Of a stretch of 26,980 bases of DNA, positions 18,538 to 26,980 are shown one piece after another; position 1 is the first letter of the stretch; the number at the start of each line of letters is the position of its first letter. The translations under genes were made by a program, and so were the position numbers. The stretch comes from Gnetum montanum (taxonomy: Eukaryota; Streptophyta; Gnetopsida; Gnetales; Gnetaceae). Where the stretch lies: assembly GCA_015680685.1 (NCBI GenBank), contig MNCI01003674.1, forward strand, positions 202,370 to 229,349. The letters run 5' to 3'. A model generated the notes under the pieces. It saw only the letters and a program-made list of their open reading frames with translations, did not search any database and was not told the DNA's origin.

Positions 18538-21243
18538 ATTTAATGCTTCTAAGTAATATGAAAACTTATGTTTGGGTGACATAAGCAAGATTACTATTGA
18601 TTTCTAATTATTTATTATTTTAAAGTTTAGGTATATATGCACACACCTACAAATGAGCATGGCAAAGTCTAGTTTTATTTTAGAATACTACTAAGAAATT
18701 AATATAATGTGGATCCATAGTTTATCTTGATGTTCATTTAGAGTTTTTAATTTACTAAATATTTAATTAATTAAAATACATCAAATATCCAGACTTGTCT
18801 ACTCACATAAAACTTTGGTGGACTAACTCAATTTTACATTGAGAGTATAGATCTACAATTAGTTTTTCAATTCGAGTCCTAGATTTTGAGAATTTAATAT
18901 TAAATAATCAAAAAAGTACCTTGTGGGACCATATTTTCCTTAATTTAAATAGAATATTAATTTCCGTCATGGTAGCAATGGCATGTTTGTGCTTGTTAGA
19001 GCTGGCTCAACATATGTAAAATGTTGGATTTACAAAAAGTTTAGTATCAATGATTTTTACTAAATAAATTGTGGGAAATGTGGAAAAATATATAAAAGAC
19101 CAAAAAATAAATTAAAAACAGTCACAGCTTATAAAGTGACTTAAAATAAGACAAAAAGGTGTGGCCATAAGAAAAGTCAATGTGAGATAATAATGTATGC
19201 TCTATGACATGCTTATGATGACATCTATTTTATAATGTGTTAATTCTCCACTTTATATTAATGGTTGGAAAATGAACAAAGAACTCATTTAATAGGGGCC
19301 ATGTGACTCTCTTCAGTGTTGTCACTCTCACATGTCCACTTCCTCATGAGAGCTTGCTTGTCCAAGTCAAATAGCAATGATGCTATGAACTAAAAAAGAA
19401 TTTTGGAAAATGAGTTTTCTAGTCCTTGTCCATCAAGTAAACTTTTGTGCACAAGTCTTTTGTCCAAGCCTTAGGGTCTCCTACATCCTATAAATAGAGG
19501 GGGGATTTTTTCTCATTCTCATTTTCAACTTTGTCAAGGAAGGGATACTATGCTAGTTTTAGGGGTGAGCAGTTGAAGAGAGAAGGAGAGTGGTTGTTCC
19601 TTGCTTGTTCTCAGCCATCTCTTGGACTATATTGAGTGGTCTAGTCTACTCTTGGGAGGCTAATTTTGGACTTTTCTTGTGAGTTGTGAGTCATGCATAG
19701 GGTCTTTCACAAGTCTCGGATCTGATGTTTGGCATGCATGTTTTGGACTTATGAGTTAGCATTTTCTTTAGGTCATGTGCACTTGGTATTTTATGTTTTT
19801 GTGCTCATTCTTAAAAATGTCCCCCCATCATTATATCCAAGGTTGGTGATCATTGTGTGGGTTACAAGGGCTTAGTTCTTGAAAGTGCTTGATGGTGTTT
19901 GCCACCACCAATTTCATCCAACCTCAGTATTCCTCTTGTGTGGCCTACAAGATGTTGGAGGGTTGGAGGGACTTGGTATATCATAGCTAGGTGGCCAAAG
20001 GGTCCATTGAGTACTCATTTAAAGATAATAAGAAACTATGCATATTGATGATTTTTTGGGTCTTTGTGAAGTGCACATTTTTTGTTTTGTTCAACATTTT
20101 TTGGTCAGTTTTTGAGGGGTTTTAAGAGTTGTCATATCCTAATTCACTGTCAAATGGTTCTTTGTTCAAGCCTACATTCCTCTCAATGTGAAAACATGCT
20201 CTCAATGTGAAAACATGAGAGGCTGGAAAAATTTAATAATGAAGATTTCAAAGTTCAGCACCATGTTAATCTATCATGGCATTCAAGCTTGGTACATATT
20301 AGCTTTTATTTTTTCACTTCTTTCCATATTACACATGAGCACATAAGATTTTGTTTGTTCTCTACTCTATAAAATCAGAATTTTAATTATTTAACAATGA
20401 CTACTCCTACTATAGAGACCGCCACTTTTTTTGTTATTTATGGTTATTAGCTGTTGTTTACAGTTTTCTAATTTCATAAATAATGGTAATAATGATAATG
20501 ATAATAGTTGCATATAGAATCTGCCCTATTTTCTCTCTTTTTCTAAAGATATTAGAGACTGTCCATTCTCTGTATTAGCCTGAAAATAGAAAGTAATGTT
20601 ACTATTGTTATTTTTTTTCAATGGCTGGTAATTTATTTCCCAAGATTCTACCCTCCAATTGTTTTCGGAGAAATTCAGGATATATTAAATCTGAACAAAA
20701 TTTACAAAGAGCCAAAAGAAACAGGAGGGCATCTCCTCTCCTCCCCCAACCCAAAACCCCCAACACTTAGGACATCACGGAATCCCAACCCACTAGCCAG
20801 CCCCCACACCACTACCACCGCCCCCCACCACCGTGCCCCCCACACACCTTGCCCACCACCGTGCAACCTACTAAAAGTTCTTGAAGGCTTCCGCCTTCCG
20901 CACATGCGTCATCACATCTCCTTTGCCATCGGGTTGAAATTCCTTCCCCCTATCTTTAGATGTGCCTCTTCAAGGCCAACCACGATGCATAAGGGCATCA
21001 TCCCTAGCACAGCCAGGCCTTGCCCCATTAGCATGTGTCCAATCTAGCTACTACTAGATTTGGGCCACCTCCTGCTCCTCCCTACTCGTGTCATGCCTGA
21101 GCCTCCTACTCTTGATGTCAGCCTACCGTTGCTACTGTTCCCTTCCTTTGCCACCACCTAGCTTCCCATAGCACTCATTCCACAGCCTACCCTTCTAGCA
21201 CTACCTTGGCCATCGAAACCCCCATCAGTGGGGTCCAAACCAC

Positions 21244-21282
<39 letters not shown>

Positions 21283-24200
21283 NGAATCAACCTAGAATGG
21301 GTACCCCACCACTGCCTACGCAGCACAACAAAGAAAAACCAAGGCAAGTTCACCATGCAGCGCATGAGGGTAAAATGCATCCCCACCAACTTCCAAGCAT
21401 TCCCTGAATGCACAAAACCAATCAACCATGACTGTTGCGTCCTGCCCCTCTACCCTCCAATTTAAGAAATTCCAGAAACTGAAATTTGTCTTAGAGTGAA
21501 AGAGAATATTGTGAATTCCCGACTCTCATAAGTAGTATTGATGATTATAATTTTAGATTTATGTTAGGCCCACTTCTCCCCTAAACTCAAATTTAATTGT
21601 CAAAAATTCAAGCCCTACTTTCAGACTTTGTTTGCCAAAATTAGGATGTCTGAAGTTGAAGAAAAACATAGGCTGATTTTACCTTGAGAAGCAAACCCTA
21701 GTGTTATAACCCTCTCTATTGCATGATGTGAGCTAGTTCTTATATGGCATTTAAAAGATACTTGAGATGCACAATTACCTTCTTTCAAGTACGTGATAAG
21801 GATAGTGGAATCTTGGAAGCCTGGAAGTCTTCTTGGAGTAAGTCTTTTATTGCATAATGAATATTTTGTAGATTTTGTCATAGTTAGATTTTCCTTTCAT
21901 ACAAAGTAACATATTATTTATTTATTCTTTTTTTAGTACCCTAATTGTAATTGTTTATTAGCAATTATATTCTCTTATTTGTGCAATGAAAAATAAAAAC
22001 ACATATGTGTGATCATATATGTTTATAAGCTTTCCATAAAATGAACCCACATGAATTATGATTAGAAACCCTTACTAAATGATGGAAGTGATAGTTTAGC
22101 CTGAAAAAAAAGGTGAAACATGTGAAAGGCTGAAGGGTGCCAAAGTGGATCTAAGATAGACCACTTCTGAAAGGCAAAGTTGGGTGATGCCATAGTGAAG
22201 CTAGAATCCTAGGATCCTTGCACATGTTAGAGAAAGGCTATCATTAGGCATAGGGAGTGGTTCCCCCAAGGCACAAAATATCCTCTCTTTGGTTGCAGAA
22301 GGATCAACTCTACTCTCTTGTTTTGCAACGAGAGGTAGAGGACTGGTTCGCATGTCAAGTGAGTAGATTCTGCTCCGAGTAGAAAGGTTGGTATAGTTTG
22401 CATGAAATAGGACAAACCTCTTCTTCCTAAACCTAGGTTGTGCGAGCTTCTCTAAGCCTTTGTTGGATGACATGAGTTTAACACTTTGTGCTTTACAATT
22501 GAAGAATCCTAGCCGTTGGACCTTCCTATCTACAACTATCGGAAGGGCTTTTAGATGTTCAAAGTCCCTTGATATCCATTACAACTTTTCACATTTGGAA
22601 AAGTGAACACTTTGAGGACGTTGCTTCTTTCAAGCCGGGGAGAGTGCAAGAAAACATACCTTGTTGGTGGATCAAAGGTTGTTTCTCTCTTGATACAAAT
22701 ACCGAAGGATCAAGTGTTGGGGCCACCGCCCTCTCTTCGAAGTGGGGCTTAGGGCTAGATGCATTAGCATAGGAATATGTCTTTGCTCTTCTAGGAGATC
22801 AATGTGTCATGTGCTTGTTATGTGTGTATGTATACGCCTTGTTAGTTTGGTCATGTAATTAATGTCTATGGTGACTCCAACACTTGTAACCATTGGCTAA
22901 CAGGTTGTGTGCTCTATGCTATGAAGCAGGTACACTAATCCACCTTAAGTTCGCCCTCCCTTGTTGCTACTGTTAGGTCCCTTGGATAATGCCGAACAAT
23001 GTTTTCCAAAGGCAACAACATTACACTTGGTATTCAACTAAATTCATATTTAGTAATTAGGTGGATGATGCATTTGATTGGTGTGCATTGTTTGAAACAT
23101 ATAGTATTTCTAAGGATCATTAACTAATCATATTAGTAATAATATATTCATCCCCATACCTTGAATGGATGTGTTGCATTATTTATTTATTTTGCATACA
23201 CCCTTGCCTAGATGTGGAGATGAACACCACTATCCAACCCTACCTATACATATGCTTTCTTCGGCTTAATATCTTAAGCCATTAGACCTAAGGGGGTTGA
23301 GTTGCATAACCCCAAAGGTTTTCAATGATGCAGGCACCATACATAAGTGTGTACCCACCTCACATATAATCCTCTGTCACCTATCTTGGGGGTATATCAA
23401 GATGTAGTCCAAAAATAATGGCTGAGCCAAGCCTTGTTTGTGCAATTTAGAACTGGAAAATATCCCAACTCATGGCCATATGGTAACCAGATTCTTTGAG
23501 TTGGATGGCCCTCAATGTGGGAATGCAACACCACATTGCATAGAAAAAGTTGTTGAAACTTATATATTTTGTATTCCTAGCCATTATTTGAATCCTAGTA
23601 TAGATTAAATGATATTGTTTGAAGGAAACATAGTGGAGGATTAGGAGTACATCCAACCACATCTATTGGTGCTACTTGTAAAACAAAACTTAAAACATGT
23701 GAGACACAAATATTTGATGTTTTCTCGCTTCTTAAGTGATGGGGAGCATTAGCCATTACCATTATTGATGCTAGTCTTTAAGGTATCATAGTATTGCTAA
23801 AGATGGATTATATACAATTAGTGAATCAATCCTTAGGATTATAAGAAGTGGCAAGGTCTCATCTCATCAACAACTTGTTAAGTCTAATGAGGGAAAAATA
23901 CATGTAGGCCCTGTAATCAACCCATTATTATATGAGTCATATCCAGTGTAAGCATGGCTCCATGTTTTCATAGGATTGAAAAAATTGTACTAATTTTTAG
24001 AGGGTGGTTATTAGGGATCCTACAAGCAAACAACTCCAAATCAGTCCACAAAAATCATTAAAGAATCATGTCCAAATATATTGTTGGAAAATCACTGGAA
24101 TTGGTGGCAACTGGCAGCTGAAACTTCTTTATTAGTAGATGTTGCTTCTGGCAGTTGGAATTAATATGCTAAATCTTCCTTTGTTTCTGGGTTTATTGCT

Positions 24201-25715
24201 TGACATCAATGGGGGTAATTGAAATTGACCTTTTCTTATCACTGGTCATTGCGCAATCGATTGGAATCAAGGTGCCCTGCCCTACTTTAAAAAAAAAACA
24301 ACATATTACATCACATCGATTCAGTGACAACAAGTGACACAATTGAAATACATCACTAGAAGTCATTGGAACGATGTCTCCAACAATGAGCCTTAGGTTT
24401 TTCATTTTTTTGTGTAGGCCTATATCACTCAATATCATCAAGGGCAATAAAAATCATCATTCTGGAATCTGCATAAAAATGGCAACAATCATTACATTCT
24501 TCAAATAATTTAAATTGCATCTAGGCTCACTTAGATGACTGCAGCTTGAGTCAGCTTCAAAGGCTGAGAATCAGAGCCATGCAAGGCAGATTTGAAGGCT
24601 TCTACAATCAAATTCATACATCATGGCTTCATAAAGAATAAGCAAGCAACATAACATGAAATTCATCATTCTTTGGGCCAAGAAACATGAATCAAAGTGC
24701 CTATAATATATATCTTCAAATGAAGAGAGGCTAAACTATTCTTGACATTGGAGGCTTAATTGAACATCAATACATCAACAAGAGAGGGCTTCAACATGAT
24801 CACAAATGCCCTGGATTAAACAACATAAATTGCCTCATAATGCTGCAAAAAACCTTCCCAAGTCTAGGTTGACTTGGTGGAGGAAAAAGCATAACAAAAT
24901 TCATGAACCAAAATGGCTTTGAAGCCTATGTGCATGATCATTCATTTCTACAAACACTTATGTGCAAAACATTCATGATCTAAATTGAGGCAATAAACAT
25001 AAAAATAAACATGCAATGAAACTAAAATTTAGCATCACTTGGCATGCATGAGGTGGCCTCCTTGATCTTGAAACACTTAGCTGATTGTGAGAAGGGTTTG
25101 TGAGGATTGTGAGAAAACATTGTGAGAAATGGGGCCTGCAATTTGTGATGGGAGAGCTTAATTGTGAGAAGGGTTAACTGCAAGAATGTGAGAAATTGGG
25201 ACCACTTCAACTATGAAACTATGGAAACCACTCAAACGGAAAAAAGATGGAGGAAAAAGAAAAGCTTCACTCTATTCATCTTGGCATTCTCATTGCTCTA
25301 TCCATTGCTCCATTCATTTTACAATGAGGCTCATAGCCGCTTTTTAAAGCTTGAGGAGTGGAGGGATTAGGAACTCCTCTTCATGTAGGACTAACTTTTC
25401 TCTTTTTGCTTTTTGTTTTCTAGCATAAACTATGGTTTCTTAAGGTTTTCTATCTTATTTTCCTGGCTTTTTTTTTTGTCTTCTTTAATACATAACCTTC
25501 ACCATCAAAATTCTAACACCTACATGACTTCAAACATGAAAAGTAGAAAAAAACAAAATTTGGGCATTGCCCATAAATTACAACAATTACCTCTGGATAA
25601 GTTTGGCAATTGACATGATTCTCACAGCGCACACCTCTGAAAAAAAGTTCACCACCAGTGAATTGCTTACCAAGACAAACATTCAAAGTAACTTCACAGT
25701 CATCGACATGAAAAC
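16734..25715 (-). CDS. 2OG-Fe(II) oxygenase, plant PKHD-type hydroxylase family (3' three exons, partial)
   Basis: The coding sequence joins 25715-25591, 17710-17592 and 16854-16734 (complement). All junctions are GT-AG and keep phase, giving the C-terminal 121 residues. Exon 1 of the visible set carries GFHVDDCEVTLNVCLGKQF with the iron-binding His-x-Asp pair, followed by GGELFFRGVRC. The second exon carries GQAILHAGRHRHGA, which supplies the distal iron-binding His, and SGYRANLILWC, whose Arg would bind 2-oxoglutarate. The last exon ends with FRELKKHKSGFPSWCGEC and a charged tail. This arrangement is that of the uncharacterised Arabidopsis PKHD-type hydroxylases (At1g22950 group), about 400 residues long, so roughly two thirds of the protein is encoded right of the window. 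No stop or frameshift is seen and all key residues are kept, so the gene looks functional. The substrate is unknown. Confidence 0.9.
16855..17591 (-). other. 737-bp intron of the oxygenase gene
   Basis: GT-AG intron, phase 2. The minus-strand open frame inside it (17211-16942) has no motif and is taken as chance. Confidence 0.85.
17592..17710 (-). CDS. Oxygenase exon with the distal iron-binding His and 2OG-binding Arg
   Basis: The acceptor TTTGCTAG ends at 17711 and the donor is GTAAGA at 17591. It opens in phase 0 with EIFEYANIPGQ and ends two bases into a Ser codon that the next exon completes. Confidence 0.9.
18505..18535. repeat. (TA)n microsatellite
   Basis: An uninterrupted run of about 15 TA units inside the large intron. 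Confidence 0.9.
19489..19496 (+). promoter_or_regulatory. TATA box
   Basis: TATAAATA followed by GAGGGGGG. It fits a transposon promoter; no host coding sequence follows on this strand. Confidence 0.5.
20180..20217. repeat. Exact 19-bp tandem duplication
   Basis: CTCTCAATGTGAAAACATG occurs twice head to tail (20180-20198 and 20199-20217) with no differences, so it is recent relative to the surrounding decay. Confidence 0.9.
20700..21470 (-). other. GC-rich block, unidentified, possibly a LINE 3' remnant
   Basis: Composition differs sharply from the surrounding intron. The minus strand is G-rich (GGTGGTGGGG units) and ends in TTTGGCTCTTTGTAAATTTTG followed by AATATATCC, which is reminiscent of the 3' end of plant LINEs. 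No protein motif was recognised in any frame, and the short frames 20905-20702 and 21425-21225 are Gly/Trp-rich by composition only. Confidence 0.3.
21245..21283. repeat. Run of 38 C followed by one N
   Basis: The C homopolymer spans 21245-21282 and is followed by the only ambiguous base in the window, at 21283. A collapsed or erroneous assembly join is more likely than real sequence. Confidence 0.9.
21484..25080. other. Intron sequence with no recognised feature
   Basis: I find no exon, RNA gene or diagnostic transposon motif. Part of 22600-22990 has transposon-like texture (CCGAAGGATCAAGTGTTGGGGCCACC), but I could not assign it. Open frames at 22473-22201, 23662-23447 and 24447-24193 (all minus) lack motifs. 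Confidence 0.4.
25085..25193 (+). repeat. Cluster of TTGTGAGAA motifs
   Basis: TTGTGAGAA starts at 25085, 25107, 25120 and 25162, with a partial copy (TGTGAGAA) near 25186. Related GAAGGGTT tails follow two of them. It is a degenerate short repeat in the intron, about 400 bp downstream of the donor on the gene's own strand. Confidence 0.6.
25591..25715 (-). CDS. Oxygenase exon with the HxD iron-binding motif
   Basis: The acceptor TTGCAG ends at 25716 and the donor is GTAATT at 25590. The exon enters in phase 1 (the first base of the Gly codon comes from the exon before it) and ends on a complete Glu codon. It encodes FHVDD through NCQTYPE. Confidence 0.9.
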
Positions 25716-25892
25716 CTGCAACAAGTATTAAAGCCATTAGATATGCATTTCAAATCTATACTAATATTGATTCATACACTGTTGCATGCATTTAACTATT
25801 CTACAAGCTTTGAACATTAATTGGTTATGCTGAGAAACAAATGTTCTGCAAAGGATCAATCAAATATGTAAGTCTGACAACCCCAAATATTA
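25716..25892 (-). other. Start of the upstream intron next to the LINE
   Basis: Sequence preceding the acceptor TTGCAG of the 25715-25591 exon. No preceding exon is visible in the window; the LINE begins somewhere before 25893. Confidence 0.5.
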
Positions 25893-26980
25893 ATGGAGGG
25901 GCAACCGCAGAGCGATGGAACAGAGAAACAGTGGAGCAAAGGAACAGCGAAACAGCGGAGCAAAGGAATGACGAACCAGGCAAACAGCGGGGCTAGCATA
26001 GGTAAAACAGCCGACAATGGAGCGGCAAAAGAAGGAGATGCAAACCAGGGGCTCACCGCGGGATGTGCCAGCGGAGGAGAACAGGAGAAACGCAGGAATG
26101 GCCATGAACTTTTAGCCGGCCTCAGAGAGCTGGACCTGGCCAGGGTCAAGGAAGGCTGTGGGGGAGATGAATATGGAGCACCTAGCGGGGAGATTGAAGC
26201 ACACTCCCATATAGACGGTACCATGCGCCTCCGTGTCAGTGGGCCACCAACAGAGGGGCTTCAGACTATGCAACGAAGTCTTATTGGTCGTTTCATGTCC
26301 TTGAGAGCCCGCCCTCAAATGGAGTTGATCCACCGATGGGTGAAGGAGAACTGGAAGGTTGGCCTGGTTGAGGTCCGGAGCTTATCAAAGGAGTTGCTCC
26401 TATTCATTTTCCCGGCTCAACAAGATAGGGACATGATTTTTCTAGGGGGCCATGGTTTTATGGTGCTAGGGGGCTGGCTCTGACCCCTTGGCAGCCGGGG
26501 GCACACCGTGAGTCAGACTTGTTTGCTCGTGCCCCAGTGTGGGTGAAGGCATTTGGGATTCCTTGGGAAATGTGGAACTTGGGGTTCCTTGAACGGGTGG
26601 CAGGGTTTTTCAGGGAGTTTATCATCTTCGACAGGGTCAAGCAAACAATGGCATGGATGGGATTTGCCCATTTTTGCGTGTGGCAGAATCTCTCTGCCAA
26701 AGACCTCATCAGGGAAATAGTGCTAGAGCTTCCAGGAGGGGAGGAACACCTTCAGGTTGAGTTTGAGAACCTGGAGGTAGAGCCAATCAAGGAACAGGGG
26801 CCGAAGGCCCGAGAGGACAAGAGTAACGGATGCGCGTGTTGTGGAAAACCTAGCCACCGTGAAGCTCATTGTCAGTTTCGGATGGACAGGCCGACGCAAA
26901 CGCGGGGTCAGGCCCGACAGCTAGTTGAGGGTAGGGGTTGGGTTACAGTGGGACGTAAGGGCCAACCGAACCTGCCACAA
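25893..26980 (+). pseudogene. LINE (L1-type) ORF1 with DUF4283 domain and CCHC zinc knuckle, one frameshift, runs off window
   Basis: The frame from ATG at 25893 gives a Gly/Lys/Gln-rich N-terminus and then the first half of a DUF4283 domain (LIGRFMSLRARP, WVKENWKVGLVEVRSL, FLGGHG), ending at 26483. From the G-run at 26445-26449 the domain continues in another frame: GPWFYGARGLALTPWQPG, APVWVKAFGIPWEMWNL. That frame stays open to the edge and reaches a knuckle CACCGKPSHREAHC (26831-26872; C-x2-C-x4-H-x4-C) and GWVTVGRKG. A single one-base change in the G-run therefore splits an otherwise uninterrupted ORF1, far better preserved than any other element here. ORF2 (endonuclease and reverse transcriptase) would lie to the right. 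The insertion is opposite to the host gene, in its upstream intron if the missing exons lie beyond it. Confidence 0.8.

Larger units (their letters stand above)
19070..20476 (+). mobile_element. Candidate solo LTR in the oxygenase intron
   Basis: A promoter-like TATAAATAGAGG at 19489-19500 with a leader-like purine/pyrimidine pattern downstream resembles plant LTRs. If the element starts with TG at 19070 and ends with CA at 20476, both sides carry the 5-mer TAAAT (19065-19069 and 20477-20481). TAAAT is common in AT-rich DNA, and no internal region or second LTR supports the call, so the boundaries could be coincidence. It lies opposite to the host gene. Confidence 0.3.
17711..25590 (-). other. 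7,880-bp intron of the oxygenase gene
   Basis: It is bounded by the GT donor at 25590-25589 and the AG acceptor at 17712-17711, phase 0. Intron content includes a TA microsatellite, a candidate solo LTR, a GC-rich block with a C homopolymer, and long stretches with nothing recognisable (17711-18500, 18536-19064, 21484-25080). The acceptor is preceded by AT/T-rich sequence. Its size is far above the usual few hundred bases in compact angiosperm genomes. Confidence 0.85.

Noticed and set aside
20702-20905. Gly/Trp-rich minus-strand ORF as a glycine-rich protein
   Set aside because: Composition comes from G-rich low-complexity DNA near an assembly defect; no signal peptide or family pattern.
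22201-22473. 90-residue minus-strand open frame as an exon
   Set aside because: It has no recognisable domain, and the oxygenase already splices in phase across this region without it.
23447-24447. Minus-strand frames of 71 and 84 residues inside the large intron as missing exons
   Set aside because: The exon before (ending in Glu) and the exon after (starting EIFEY) are contiguous in the protein family, so no coding exon is missing between them.
25856-26224. 122-residue minus-strand frame (Pro/Ser/Phe-rich)
   Set aside because: It is the antisense shadow of the LINE ORF1, which carries recognisable DUF4283 and knuckle motifs.

Overview
This is nuclear DNA of a seed plant. The large introns, the absence of any compact gene, and the many old, point-mutated retrotransposon remnants suggest a gymnosperm, but that identification is an inference and not something the sequence proves. 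The only host gene I can support is the 3' part of a 2-oxoglutarate/Fe(II) oxygenase of the plant PKHD-type hydroxylase family. It lies on the minus strand, with coding exons at 25715-25591, 17710-17592 and 16854-16734. The three exons splice in frame to 121 residues and a stop. Two of the introns are fully visible: one of 7,880 bp and one of 737 bp. The upstream exons lie beyond the right edge.

Region by region. 1-5917 (+) is the interior and probable 3' LTR of a Ty3-type gag-protease element with no reverse transcriptase or integrase. Its single reading frame runs from base 3 to 2963 with 14 in-frame stops and no frameshift. Its LTR carries eight GATATC palindromes just upstream of a TATA box. 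5918-6690 holds a diverged LTR-like sequence. 6690 to about 9960 (-) is an older, related gag-protease remnant in the opposite direction, with a tRNA-primer-site-like motif and a minus-strand TATA box. 9961-11937 is AT-rich and unassigned. 11938-14915 is a complete non-autonomous LTR element: two LTRs of about 0.83 kb, a near-perfect target-site duplication, a PBS, and a private decayed 329-codon frame I do not recognise. Its LTRs carry a 20-bp-periodic array of GAYRTCCCA motifs.

14911-15937 holds a decayed LINE-ORF1-like (DUF4283 plus zinc-knuckle-like) fragment on the minus strand and a 73-bp tandem duplication. 15938-16733 is the 3' flank of the oxygenase gene. The 7.9-kb intron holds a TA microsatellite, a candidate solo LTR with a TATA box, and a GC-rich block containing a run of 38 C ending in an N (a probable assembly defect). 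The rest of that intron is unrecognised sequence. Upstream of the first visible exon, a comparatively intact LINE ORF1 (DUF4283 and CCHC knuckle) runs on the plus strand off the right edge, broken by one one-base shift.

The elements do not form a pathway with the host gene. What links them is their mode of decay, which is stop codons from point mutation with reading frames otherwise kept, and the presence of palindromic-motif arrays in the promoters of two different LTR families.
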